From the NCBI GenBank assembly GCA_003550325.1, contig QKWP01000610.1, positions 107,758 through 171,757 of the forward strand: DNA of 64,000 nucleotides. The letters are read 5' to 3'. The notes under the pieces are model-generated. The model was not told where the DNA came from. It worked only from the letters and a program-made list of their open reading frames with translations, and searched no databases. The stretch comes from Gigaspora rosea (Eukaryota; Glomeromycota; Glomeromycetes; Diversisporales; Gigasporaceae). A program made the position numbers and the translations under genes. Numbering within the stretch: position 1 is the first letter of the stretch; each line of letters opens with the position of its first letter. Of this stretch, positions 1 through 11,154 are shown piece by piece.

Positions 1-360
1 TTTTTTTTTTTTTCTATAGATAATTCGTCGTTTGTTTTGGAGTATTTTGTTTAAAACCGGCGAAATAGAAGTTGGACATCTTAAGATAAGTTTTTTTTCT
101 TCAGTTTTTTTTTTTTTAGTTTTTTTATCGGAACTAACTTTTTTTTTAGTATTTTTTGTTTGGAATTTGTGATCACGCATTTCATCGTTAATGAGTTATC
201 GTAATTGGAGTTGCTGATGCTGACTAGGGATTAGAAGGGAAGGGCACTATGGGAGTTTTTGTTCGTTTTAGCTTAGTGTAGATTAGATAGATTCTATTGT
301 ACGATTTTGTTTTTTTTTTATTTTTTTTTTTTTAATAAATTATAATAATAATAAATTAAA
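1..360. repeat. T-rich repeat with splice-acceptor-like motifs
   Basis: No gene is seen. The stretch is poly-T rich and holds pieces such as GGAACTAAC followed by a T run and TTTAG (about 132-153), like the 3' end of an intron. It resembles the T-rich arrays at 31.2-32.8 kb and 33.7-34.9 kb and is followed, like the latter, by a hairpin block (361-478). It is probably the right part of a TIR element whose left part lies outside the window. Confidence 0.45.
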
Positions 361-478
361 AAATTTCTATATATGATGGCCAATCAAAATCGATTATGTG
401 ATTCACGTGACGACCGATTTGTATTGTCTCACATGAATCATGTGATCAATTTTGATTGGTCGATCATGGGGTCGCCAT
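361..478. repeat. Terminal hairpin block of a TIR element
   Basis: Palindromic block with GTGATTCACGTGAC and its imperfect reverse partner, ending in ATTGGTCGATCATGGGG and GTCGCCAT. A closely related block lies at 35160-35284, the right end of the element at 33608-35284. The GGTCGATC(A) box recurs in many elements of the window. Confidence 0.6.
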
Positions 479-737
479 AAAATAATACCCTATTAATAAA
501 ATAAAAGAAAAAAATAAAAAAAAATTGATACAGTAATTTAAAAAAAAAAAACACTACATGTACAATATGTACACGGGTTTGATTTGCAAATTCACGTAAT
601 ACAGTATATAAATTATAGACCAAAATTAAACCCGATAAATAAATAATACATGTAGTGTACAAATCTTTTTTTACCATACTTTTTTTACTTTATTTATTTG
701 TTTATTTATTTATCGTTTTTAATGTTTTTATTTTCCT
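479..737. other. AT-rich, no gene
   Basis: Homopolymer-rich A/T sequence. The long reading frame on the minus strand here is F/Y/L-rich low complexity and is not credible as a gene. Confidence 0.5.
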
Positions 738-957
738 GATGTAATTCTCCCAAAAAAGGATAAATTCGCCAAAATATTAAATATAACAATGCGAAATTTT
801 AAATGTTTCACCAAAATTCAATATGTGACCATTATTTAAATTAATACTAATTCGCCAAATTTTAAATTTGGACCTTGGTTTAAATTTTAACTAATTTGCT
901 AAAAAATATATAACCTATATGAGAAATGTCCGGGGTCCTGAAATTATATAATTAAAG
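738..957. repeat. Dispersed repeat R1, copy 1
   Basis: From TAATTCTCCCAAAAAAGGAT to ATGTCCGGGGTCCTG. It is closely matched at 37013-37205, and its last part (ATAACCTATATGA and GTCCTG) recurs at about 63650-63685 and, inverted, at about 26055-26085. No coding capacity is seen. Confidence 0.7.
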
Positions 958-1089
958 TTTACATAGGTTCAACCACCTCTCCCAAGTGATAGGACTATTG
1001 ACCAATCAAATTTTATCTTTTATAATATTAAAAAAACTCAAAAATTTCTTTGATCCCACAATCAATTACAATTGCTACATAGTAAAGCA

Positions 1090-2068
1090 TATGCTTCAAT
1101 TTTTGGGATTTATAAAAAAAGCTTATTTTTTTAAAACTTTAAAGCTATATAATTTTTGATCTACTAGTCCATTTTAAATGATTTTACTACCAAACTGTTC
1201 ATCTCTTTAAGACGATTTCAACAAGTTCAAAATCATAAAAATCCAATCACAGGGTCATAAGAAAATACACTATCAAATAGGTAATATATTTGAAATTGGT
1301 TTGATATATATCAAACCAATTTTAGGTGTGTCACCTATTTGATAGCACATTTTCTTAGGGGGCATCTATAAATAACGTTATACAAGAGGGATTGGACGAA
1401 TGATAACGTCTTTCTCAATAAGTAGGGGGGTCAAAAAAATATAACGTAATTTTTTTAGAAAAAATTAGCTAAAAATTGAAACAGTGGTCCAAATTTAATG
1501 ATTTTGGTACCATTCGATTCGTCTCTGTGAGAGGAGTTGAATGGTACCAATTTCATTTCATTTGGATTACTGGATCAAATTTTATTGGCCAAATACTATT
1601 GGTTATTATGTTTTCTTATAAAATTACTAAAAAATCAATGGTTTTTTGCGAATAACTATTGATCCAGTAATCCAAATGAAATGATTTTGGTATCATTGGA
1701 TTCGTCTCACTGAGACGAATCGAATGGTACCTAAATTATTCAAATCGGATTACTGTGGCACAATATATTCAAGTTTTTGTAAAATTTTATATATAAACAT
1801 ACAGATTTTGAAAAATTTTTTTATACAGTAGAGGGGGGTCCAGCACTGGTCCAGCACTACTATGAGGGGGTACATAACGTTATTTATGGATGCCCCCTTA
1901 TGACTCTGTAATTGGATTTTTATAATTTTTAGTTCATTGGAATCGTCTTAAAGAGATAAACAGTTTGGTAGTAAAATTATTTAAAATGGACCAGTAGATC
2001 AAAAATTATTTAGCTTTAAAGGTTTAAAAAAATAAGCTTTTTTTATAAATTCCAATAATTGGAGCATA
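1090..2068. mobile_element. Foldback element with a nested MITE
   Basis: Long inverted repeat. The left arm (about 1090-1357) and right arm (about 1898-2068) pair over the blocks AATTTTTGGGATTTATAAA, TTTGATCTACTAGTCC, ACCAAACTG and CCAATCACAG. The arms are separated by a second element (1358-1897). Removing that element and one TTA restores a long palindrome. No protein-coding content is seen. Confidence 0.75.
1358..1897. mobile_element. Harbinger-like MITE, TTA target duplication
   Basis: Ends read GGGGGCATCTATAAATAACG and, inverted, CGTTATTTATGGATGCCCCC, flanked by TTA at 1355-1357 and 1898-1900. A 3-bp TWA duplication with G-rich termini is typical of PIF/Harbinger elements. The interior carries two palindromes centred on CGTCTC/GAGACG (about 1520-1550 and 1690-1735). 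It is non-autonomous, without a transposase frame. Confidence 0.8.
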
Positions 2069-2477
2069 AGAAGCATGGCAGATTTTCGATTTAATTGGTT
2101 AAAAACATGTAAACAAGTAAACAATATGTATGATGTAAATCATTATATAAATTTAGATCTACTCAGTGATTCTCGTGACAATTTCATAGGCTCAACTTAT
2201 TTATACACTTTAAAGTACTTTTTCAAAAGCCATTTTTTGGTTTGATAAAACATTTATATCACTATTAAAAAATAATTAGTACATACGAATATTTTTGTAG
2301 TATTAGCCATATTAATTATGCATATGCTCTAAAAATTGAAACTGGTCAACAAAAAAAGATGTTACATATAAGATCTAATTTAAAAACTTTGTTTTTACAT
2401 TTGACATACTATTTTATTAACAAAAAGCTTATATTGATGCACGTATTCTGTATATTATAGGGGTAGAAAATTAGTAA
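2069..2477. other. AT-rich, no feature seen
   Basis: Unique-looking A/T-rich sequence without a credible reading frame or a recognisable repeat. Confidence 0.4.
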
Positions 2478-2625
2478 GTTGAAATATAGTAATTTCGGGT
2501 TAAGTTAGTAGGTTGAAATATGGTAAATTTGGGTTAAGTTAATAGGTTAAAGTATGGTAACTTTGTGTAAAGTTAGTTGGTTGAAATATGGTAACTTTAG
2601 GTTAAGTTAGTTAGGTTGAAATATG
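2478..2625. repeat. Tandem repeat, 34-bp unit, about 4.3 copies
   Basis: Successive units begin GTTGAAATAT, continue with GGTAACTTT-like sequence and end in GGTTAAGTTAGTAG. Three units are 34 bp and the fourth is 35 bp. Confidence 0.8.
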
Positions 2626-2836
2626 TATATGAATATTATTGTTCCATGATTACGTAGGCTAAAGATTATAATAGTTGTATCTCTAATAAAGATCATGGCA
2701 ATTACTTTAATTTTTTTCAAAAAAAATAAGTTTCGCCAATAATTTATTTATGTATTAATTCTTTAATAAATTCAGGTTCTAACAATAATATTACATTTAT
2801 CATACTTTATGCGTATCTATCTGTTTTATAAGATAA

Positions 2837-2987
2837 GGGGAGTAACAAAAATCAGTTGATTTTTTAGGGGGGAGAGGGGTAAAAAAAGTTGAAATTATAT
2901 ATAAGAACCTGACTATTTATATATTGAGAAAGAGGGAGGGGGGTAGGCCTCTGATAAAAAATAATCAGGTGATTAATGACACTGCTC
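2837..2987 (+). mobile_element. MITE family M1, copy 1 (TAA target duplication)
   Basis: Starts GGGGAGTAACAAAAATCAG and ends AATCAGGTGATTAATGACAC plus TGCTC, flanked by TAA (2834-2836 and 2988-2990). Other copies lie at 21207-21356 (inverted) and 56946-57098. Each end holds a version of AATCAGGTGATT, close to its own reverse complement. Imperfect TIRs of about 25 bp, a TAA duplication and about 150 bp length point to a Harbinger/Tourist-type MITE. Confidence 0.88.
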
Positions 2988-2990
2988 TAA

Positions 2991-3660
2991 ATCCTTTGTA
3001 TGTAATTATTGGTTTGTAAGTAGAGCTGGTGGTGTAGTTATATTCTAGTGGTGCACCACTAGTACGCTAACAAACTTTCTGGTACATGGCACCATCGGGT
3101 GCAGCACTATATCGTATTTCTAGCTAACAACTTCTTATTTTACCTCCAGAAATATATATTTACACCAATTACATCTTGTTATATTACTCTAAACTTATGT
3201 TTTGAACAATTTTGGAAATTTATTTATTTTTTAACTTGATTATGTTCGTATTTTATGTTCATTCACTGTAACATCGGAAACTCTCAGATTTGTTGAATTA
3301 ACTGATATAACTTAACTTATCGTTACAGTTAACTTACTTACTATAATAGGATACTATTAAACAGTTAGACAAACTGATCCTATCTTTCAGAAGTCCCATC
3401 TGTTGTAATTTCCATATCTTCTGAATATTAAGTAAACTCAAATATGATTGGCTTGCCACTTCTGCTTCATATTTATATTAGCATGCCAGATGAAGTACTA
3501 TATGCATCGCCAAGTACTTTGTACCATCAACTCTATAAGCTTCTTTAAGCGAAGTTTCTTTCATTTTCTAGTAATATTAAAAATGATAAATGTTATTATG
3601 GGTAATTACGGTTAGAACGATGAAAACTTAACAATTCAATAAAGGGAGATATGAGAAGTG
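2991..3660. other. AT-rich, no gene; one small palindrome
   Basis: Holds a short palindrome around AGTGGTGCACCACTAGT (about 3047-3063). No credible coding sequence was found. Confidence 0.4.
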
Positions 3661-6600
3661 AAGTTTCCTTCGATTTTACTTAAAGAAAATAAAGGAAGTA
3701 AGCTAGTATAGGCTAAAGAGCTCTTTATTCGAGTAAATCAAAAACTTATCTTCTAGTAACTATTAGAGTTAAATCGGTTAAATGCATATACACTCCTTCC
3801 TTAATAGTTACAATGTGAGGTATGCCCGATCAAAAGCAAGGATAGCCTAAAGAACGAGAAAATATAAATTAATTCTTTTAATTAAAAAAAAAAAGTATAA
3901 TAATAAAAAAACAATTAAAAATTTTTAATCAATCACAGTATCAATATTAATAGTAAGTAGCGTGTTAGATAGCACATTAATGTGCTAGGCAACATGTTAA
4001 TGTGCTGTCTAATAAATCTAAAAGTATATATTGTAAGTGGAAGCAAAATCTAAGTGGATTCAGAATTATTATTATTATATAAAACCAGCATTTGAGGGTT
4101 GAGTTTATTATATGCATACTCATACCCTAACCTTAATTTAACTAGGAAATTCTGAACCTACTTAAATTCCGTTTCTACTTGCAACATATATAAACGAATA
4201 AATTGATTTCAATAAGAAGAGAAACAAGAAGAAAAGTTTCCTTCGATTTTACTTAAAGAAAAATAAAAGGAGATAAGTTAGTGTAGGCTAAAAAAAACCT
4301 TTATTCAAGTAAATCAAAAACTTATCTTCCATTAATTATTAGAGTTAAATCGGTTAAATGCATACACTCTCCTTCCTTAATAGTTGCAATGCGAAAAGTA
4401 TGCCCGATCAAAAGCAAAGATTTGCACAGATAGCCTAAAGAACAGAAAAAAAATAAATTAATTCTTGTAATAAAAAAAAAAGGCATAATAATAAAAAAAC
4501 AATTAAATAGATCAATAATTTTTAATCAATCACTATCTTCAATGTGTTAGGCTTAGCAGTATTATTGTTAATAGCATGTAGCATGTTATATAGCACATTA
4601 ATGTGCTAGGTTAACCTGTCGTCTAATAAATTTTAAAAAATTTTAAATGTATATGTTGTAAGTGGAAACAGAATCTAAATGGATTCAGAATTATTATATA
4701 AAACCTGAGATAAAAAAAATATTTAATGCACCGTGCAATCGCTACATATTTATTATTACTTCCGGTGGGTGATACAATCTTCTCGTCTAGTCAGCAATAT
4801 ACCTTAGAGGTTCTCATATGCATATTCATACACTAATCTTAATTTAACTAGGAAATTCCAAATCCACTTAAAAATCTCGTTTCCACTTGCAACATAACAA
4901 ATAAATTCGACTTCAATAAAAGGCGATACAAGAAGAGAAGTTTCCTTCGATTTTATCTAAAGAAAAATAAAGAAAGTAGGCTAGTGTAGGCTAAAGAAAC
5001 CTTTACTCGATTAAATCAAAAACTTATCTTCCAGTAACTATTAAATTTAAATCGGTTAAATGCATATACTCTCCTTTCTTAATAGTTACATATTGGCAAA
5101 TTTTATATATAGATATATATCGATTACTAACTGGTAAGATATATATCAATTATCAACACCCCTATCGATTACTATCGATAGTGATAGAATCAATATATAT
5201 CCAGTTAATCGATTACTATCGATAGTGATAGTAATCGATTAATATCCGGTTAATACCCTATCGATTACTATCGATAGTGATAGTAATCAATATATATCCG
5301 GTTATATCGAATATGATATCAATTAATAATTATTATATTCACATAATCATGCTTTTTGAACATTTTACAGGTTTTCGCAAGTTTTCGCAATTTAATTATA
5401 AATTTTTTTTTATTTATTATTATTATATAATATTTTAATTTATTAAATATACAATAATCACAAGTTTTCGCTATTTAATATAAAATTTTATTTTTTTATT
5501 ATATATTATATTTTAAATATTACATATATTATATATTATTATAAAAAAAATAACAAAAAAAAATAAATCCAAAAAAAACGAAACCAAAAAAAATTAAAAA
5601 AATGAAACCAAAAAAAATAAACTATTATATTCTTTATATTCGCTCATATTCGCTTATATTCATTTATATTTGCTTATATTCGTTTATATTTGCTTATATT
5701 CGCTACTTCTTGCAAAGTCCCAGAAAGTTAGGTTGTTTTCTTGCAAAGTTCTGAAAGAAGTAAGGAATAAATAAAATAAAATAAAATTAAAAAAATAAGT
5801 AAAAAAAAAGAAAACAAACAAAAAACAAAAATGTAAGCAAACTAAATAAAAAAATAAACAAAGCCCCAAATCTCCATTTCGAGTTCGTGTTTTTGCAATT
5901 TAGAAATTGTCGAAGGTTTTCGCAAAGTGCCGGAATAAAATAAATTAATAAAAATAAAAAAAAAACAAAAAACAAAAAACATAAAACAAAAAAAAAATAA
6001 ACGAAACCTTGCAAAAACTTGTGATAACTAGTGAAAACTTGCGAAAACTTGTGAAAACTTGCATTCTTGAACTTTCGAAATTGCTAGAGAAAGTAGTTGT
6101 GTGTTCTTGCAAAGTGTCGAAAGGCTGAGTTGGCTTGCGCTAAGTACCGAAACGTCACTGGATTTCTTGCAAAGTGCTGGTGGTAAAGTGTAGAAATAAA
6201 ATAAAAAAAATTAAAAAATAAAAAAAAATATATATATAAAAAAAAACAAAACAAAACTAAACAAAACAAAACTAAACGAAACTAAATGAAACAAAAGGAA
6301 AACGAAAAAACAATGTAAAATTGATAGAAGATCGAAATTATAAACAAAAAAAAAATAAACAAAGATCTAATCTAATCTTGTACTATGATCATCGAAACAT
6401 TTCGAACCATTTCGAAAATATTAGTCAAACGCGTCTTTGGTATGATCCAGGGTACAAAGAAAAAAAAATAAAAAAAATAAAAAAAGAGAAAAAAAGAGAG
6501 AGAAAAAAAAAGAGAAAGAAAAGAGAAAAGAGAAAAAAAGAAAGAGAAGAGAAAAAAGGGAGAGGAAAGAAAAAAAGGGAGAGGAGTAAAAATCGTTCAA

Positions 6601-7620
6601 AACGGCCTTTTTTTTTTTCCTATGCCAGTTTTTTTTACTTTGTTTTTCTTTTTATTTTTAATCTACTTTTTTTTGAAATTTTACTTTTTTTTTTTTTTTT
6701 TACCCGGTGATTTGGGATGAAATTTTTGTAACGTGGTCAAAACACTGTATAATCGTTAAAGATCTGTTAATCGTTATATATCGTTGTGGTCAAAATACTG
6801 TGTAATCGTTAAAGATCTGTTAATCGTTACATATTGTTTTAAATAATTCTGATTATAATCGATTTGTAGATATATAACGATTTAATATAGAAAATGATAT
6901 ATATCGATTTAGATATATATTGATTTTTAGCCAGTTAATTGATAGATATCGTTATTTTTTAATTGATATAAAACGATTAACTGTTATATATCGATCAATA
7001 TCTATATATAAAATTTCCTGATGCAATGTGAAAGGTATGCCTGATCAAAAGCAAGGATTTGTACAGATAGCCTAAAGAACAGGAAAAAATAAATTAATTC
7101 TTGTAATAAAAAAAAAATACTCAAAAATTTTAATTAATCACTATCTACAACGTGTTAGGCTTAACAGTATCATTGTTAATAGCATGTAGTGTGTTAGATA
7201 GTTGTCTAATAAATCTAAATGTGTATATTGTAAGTGGTAAGTGGATTCGGAATTGTTATATTAAAACCAGCATTTGAGTACTGAGTTTATCATATGCATA
7301 CCCATACCCTAATCTTAATTTAACTAGGAAATTCTGAATCCACTTAAATTCTGTTTCCACTTGCAACATAAATAAACGAATGAATTCGATTTCAATAAAG
7401 GAAGATACAAGAAGAGAAGTTCCCTTCGATTTTACTTAAAGAAAAATAAAGTAAGCTAGTGTAGGTTGAAGAGACCTTTATTCGAATAAATCAAAAACTT
7501 ATCTTCAGTAACTATTAGTGTTAGATTGGTGAAATGCATACACTCTTCTTCCTTAATAGTTACAATATGAAAAGGTATGTCAGTCTAAAGAACAGGAAAA
7601 AATAAATTAATTCTTGTAAT
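3661..7620. repeat. Tandem array of an approximately 550-700 bp unit, interrupted
   Basis: Units begin near AAGTTTCCTTCGATTTTACT at about 3661, 4235, 4938 and 7420, giving about 3.4 copies. Each carries CTTATCTTC, a CAAAAGCAAGGA block, a GTGTTAGATAGCACATTAATG palindrome-like part, and an inverted pair around GGATTCAGAATTATT and AGGAAATTCTGAA. The third copy is split by a 1.93 kb insertion (5091-7023). Copy 2 has a replaced internal stretch at about 4700-4800. No genes are seen. Confidence 0.8.
5091..7023. mobile_element. Insertion P splitting a tandem-repeat unit
   Basis: The unit reads ...AATAGTTACA, is interrupted, and resumes AATGTGAAAGG as in its neighbours, so the insert limits are clear within a few bases (a CA lies on both sides). 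The ends share AAATTTTATATATAGATAT in inverted orientation. The left part is full of ATCGAT palindromes (5110-5310) and the right part (6740-7015) has similar short blocks. The interior (about 5340-6470) has repeated CTTGCAAAGTGC-like and A-rich motifs and is homologous to the interior of 18471-20273. Its reading frames are low complexity. Confidence 0.7.
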
Positions 7621-8130
7621 AAAAAAAAAAAAAATAAATAATAATTTAATTTAATTAAAACTTTGCCGATTTCGAATAAATATAAATGTAACCAATCGAA
7701 TATCTCAAAATTTCTTGATCATCACAAAAGCCATGGGTCACATCTTTTTAACAAGCGCTATAAATCTTAGTGAGGGTTTCTTGAAAAGTGTTTCTGCTCA
7801 TACTTTTCCACTATTTGATCCAAGTTCATTGTCTTTAGAAGTTGGTAAAGTGTTTGCAAAGTGCTTCTGTTAATGCTTTTTTTTGTTTTCTGATTCGGAT
7901 CATTCTCCATTAAGGAAAGTTTTTAAGTATACTGATCTATTGATCTTTTTTAATAGAAGACGTATAAAGAGTTAAAGAACACTATAATACGTTTTAAAAA
8001 AATTATATAATGTGAAATCATAAACTGCTAATTGACGATATGGTTTTTCATAGTAAGGGTTACTTTAAAATTTTTTTTTATGTTGTGTAACTCAGTGATC
8101 TTCAAGCCAATCAAATCGAATGTCTGCCAT
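7621..8130. other. Non-repetitive spacer, no supported gene
   Basis: A 46-codon frame (7733-7873) starts at ATGGGTCAC and has less biased composition than its surroundings, but it matches nothing I recognise and has no visible splice partners. Confidence 0.3.
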
Positions 8131-8830
8131 GCTAAATCGACCTTCATTAAGAAGACAATTTTATTTATCGTTAGATCTTCTACTTATTTCTAAATTCATA
8201 AAAATCATTTTTATAAAATACATTATTGTATTCAAAGAATCTATTATGACTATACATGAGGACGAAATTGTTTTAGGTTCTAAAACCCAAAATTAAAATT
8301 TGAAGACGAAATTGTTTTTGATCTATTTTACTTGAAAGATGAAATTATTTAATACTTTTTTTGTATAGACGAAATTATAAGGAACATATCTATATAAATT
8401 TTATTTGCTCTTCCTTATAAAAAATTTTAATTTTCTTTAATGAAGACGAAATAGGCCTTTTTCAAAAATCAATTTCAGTGGTATCACTAATTATGATGCA
8501 ATAAGCAAGTGACAATTAGTAAAAAATTATCAAAATTTACAGGTAAGTAGAATTTGTTATGATAAACAAAATTGTCTTCATAATGAAAGTTGATTTACTT
8601 AATAAAAAAAGCCACTATCAACATTCTACGATTAGGTATTATTAAAGCTTAAAAATTAAAAATTTTATTTATTTATTTAGGCATCAATATCTTGTAATCC
8701 AGTGATGATTTTACTACCATTTGATTTGCCTCATCAAGACGAATTGAATAGTAGTAAAATCATCTGATTCTAATCACTGGATCACAAGATATCATGTGTG
8801 CGTCATAATTGGTAGTGTGTTATAATACCC
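8131..8830. repeat. Composite foldback repeat R2, copy 1
   Basis: Corresponds in order to about 17010-17490: an AAGACAATTTTATTTATCG block, an ATTGTCTTCATAATG block inverted to it, then AAAAAGCCACTATCAACA, then a palindrome with the TCATCAAGACGAATTGAAT core flanked by ATCACTGGATCACAA, ending GTGCGTCATAATTG. This copy has extra internal sequence around 8260-8480. Confidence 0.65.
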
Positions 8831-8906
8831 ATATTCACCTTATGGTCCTATATAAATTAATTAAAATCACTTAAGTAAACTTGTTCAGATAATCAAAATA
8901 CACTTA

Positions 8907-9035
8907 GGAAGCTTCCAAAAATCAGCTGATTTCTGGGTGTATGGATCAGCTGAAGTATCAGAGCCAAAATTTTATAATTCTGGCCAAAGTTGCAAAATTA
9001 TTTTTGACCAAAATTATAGATTTATTAATAATATG
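8907..9035. mobile_element. Orphan end of the GGGAGCTTCC element family
   Basis: Preceded by TTA. Begins GGAAGCTTCCAAAAATCAGC and runs through GGCCAAAGTTGCAAAATT and AATTATAGATTTATTAATAA. It matches the inverted right end of the element at 37315-38111 over about 130 bp and then stops, so this is a truncated or solo terminus. Confidence 0.7.
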
Positions 9036-9039
9036 GGTA

Positions 9040-9732
9040 GTGTTCTTCACAGGCCGGGTTTTAGCAAAAACCCAAATTTGAACCAGAAAACCAGTCTGGG
9101 TCCAAGTATAAACCTGTACCCGAATATTTGATACCCGACCCGAACCAGAACCAGTATAAGTATATCTTACTTATGTGAAAATAAAGCATTTTAAAAAAAT
9201 TTACTTATGATAGCAAAATGCACTCCCTATCACGAGTTAATTAATGACTTGCATTACTAAAGAACTAAAGCTTTGACTCAGGTCAGGTGACCCAGTGGGT
9301 CATGGGTCAAAAACTGCGGTCAAACGGGTCAGAATTCAAAATAGGCAAAAACGCCATATTGTGCAATTTAACTAATATAACTGTTTATAAATAGCGAGAA
9401 ATAATTTACTATATAGTAAAGCTCTGCTACAAATTGAAAATTGGGCTTAAAATTAGGGTTTGAACTAGGTGAGTTGATCTGTACGATCTGAAACTCAGTT
9501 TGTCTGTATTAAACGGATATTTGTTTTATTAAAAAAACATGCATATAATTATATGTAGTATTTTTTTTACTTTTTTTTATTTTATTTTTTTAGTTTATAC
9601 TAATAGAATCGAACGCTTAATTCACAGACATATTGTGATAAGGCCATTTTATTTAGAACATGATACACGAGTATTATTTCCATCTTTTCATATTCAGATC
9701 ATATATGTAAGTCCTATCGCAACAAAGAACAT
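9040..9732. other. Spacer with GGGTCAGG-type short repeats, no gene
   Basis: Local higher-GC pieces such as ACCCGACCCGAACC (9134-9147) and GGTCAGGTGACCC (9282-9294) suggest an old MITE, but I could not fix both ends. The remainder is AT-rich. Confidence 0.3.
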
Positions 9733-9734
9733 TA

Positions 9735-9906
9735 CAAGTCACTCGTTATAGTGAACTCTCGATATAGTGAAGATTGGCTATAGTGAAGAATTTTTTTAGA
9801 ACAGAATTATTATTACTATTAATAAAAGGCTCTCGATATAGTGAATCTCTCAATATAGTGAAGAAATTTTACAGCCCGAGGACTTCACTATAACGAGAGT
9901 GACTTG
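9735..9906. mobile_element. Pogo/mariner-like MITE (TA target duplication)
   Basis: Begins CAAGTCACTCGTTATAGTGA and ends, inverted, TCACTATAACGAGAGTGACT plus TG, between TA dinucleotides (9733-9734 and 9907-9908). Internal CTCTCGATATAGTGAA motifs repeat. A CTCGTTATA-type terminus and TA duplication resemble pogo/Tigger-type Tc1/mariner elements. The length is 172 bp and there is no transposase. Confidence 0.8.
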
Positions 9907-10111
9907 TATTACTTTTTTTTTCTCCGCACTAACATGTTGGCGATAATACATTATGGATATAATTATACATGTGGGTCTAAATTATTTTTTGTTTGCCGTA
10001 ATGCCATAATGGTGAAAATATTTTAGGCAGTCTAAACCGTAAATATTTTCAGTGCGAAAATATTTTCAGCTGCCTATAATCAAGCATACCTGTTTGCTAC
10101 TAAAGATAGTA

Positions 10112-10244
10112 CTGTAAAAGGCCATATACAAGACCCCATATATCAGAACCACCCTCATTTTTTACTAATTAATTTCTTTTTTTTATGAATTAATTTTTTT
10201 GGTGAAGTGTAAGAGACACAGGTCTTGTATATAACCTTTTACGG
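10112..10244. mobile_element. Short MITE, TA target duplication
   Basis: The termini CTGTAAAAGGCCATATACAA and, inverted, TTGTATATAACCTTTTACGG pair over about 24 bp. TA flanks both sides (10110-10111, 10245-10246). The length is 133 bp and it is non-coding. Confidence 0.8.
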
Positions 10245-10246
10245 TA

Positions 10247-11154
10247 ATTTCTTAATTCCTTTACATATTAAAAATTTTGACAAGGTACAAAACCCGTATT
10301 ATCCTGAATAAATTAAAATTTATTGTGCATAGTTTACATATGTATGTAATAATTAAAATAGTTCAAATTGATACGAATTACTAATTATCATATCATTACT
10401 AATAGATCACCTTAAAATTCAAATTACATTTATTGCAATTTTACTTAAATACATTAATTTAGTTTTTTTATTTAATATTTATTTAATGGTATCAGGTTAC
10501 ACTCGATGTCCAATAATTCGTTGTTTTTGCAATTGATGTTTCAACAAGGTTTACAACAAGGTAGGAGGAAATAAAAATAATTTTCGAAATTTCTAGATCC
10601 CCCTGCTCTAGTGTATCATTAATTCCGACCAAAATTACATAAAAATTGCATAATGCGAAAATGCGGGTCAAAGTTTTGTCGATGACAGGTTGGCCAATCA
10701 ATATTAAGAAACGTCTAAGGTAGGTAGGATGGTTATTTTTTTTTGAGCCAAACTCTGGTCGAATTTAAAATTTAGGTTTAATTTTGACCAGAATTTTGAT
10801 GAGGTTGGGCAAAGTGCAGTTCAAGCATCCCAACTACCTTAGAACTATCCGCTGATATGACCCGCACTCCCGGTTTTTGTAGGTCACATAATACTAGAAT
10901 TATACCAACATAGTACAAAGCAACAAGGTTCACATCTTCAGGAAGCATTCTAATTTTTATTTTAGCTTAAAAATATTTAATTAATAATTATAAAAAAAAT
11001 TTTAGCAGACAACTTTGCTTGCTAAACAGTTTAAAAAGGGATATTGCGTGATAATCCACAAAAATTGCCAATCACATCAGCTTATACTGCAGTCTTCTTC
11101 TGCTTTTATTTTGTTGAGGTAAAGACATGTACAACTATATCTAGGTCGAATAAT
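10247..11154. other. Spacer downstream of the IPI3 gene
   Basis: AT-rich. The last approximately 60 bp before 11155 may hold the 3' UTR of the minus-strand IPI3 gene. The longest frame, on the minus strand (10492-10701), resembles no known protein and lacks splice context. Confidence 0.4.

Noticed and set aside
5684..6269. Several F/L-rich minus-strand frames
   Set aside because: Translations of AAAATAAA-type repeats; membrane-like composition is a by-product of poly-T codons.
6321..6710. 129-codon plus-strand frame with long K/E/R run
   Set aside because: It lies inside insertion P over A-rich simple sequence; the lysine run is a poly-A/GA tract and there is no domain or splice context.
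7733..7873. 46-codon frame starting MGHIFLTSAINLSEGF
   Set aside because: Composition is gene-like, but no similarity, splice signals or neighbours support it. It may be a relic; not strong enough to call.
10492..10701. 69-codon minus-strand frame
   Set aside because: No recognisable family, and it lies in AT-rich spacer beyond the IPI3 stop.
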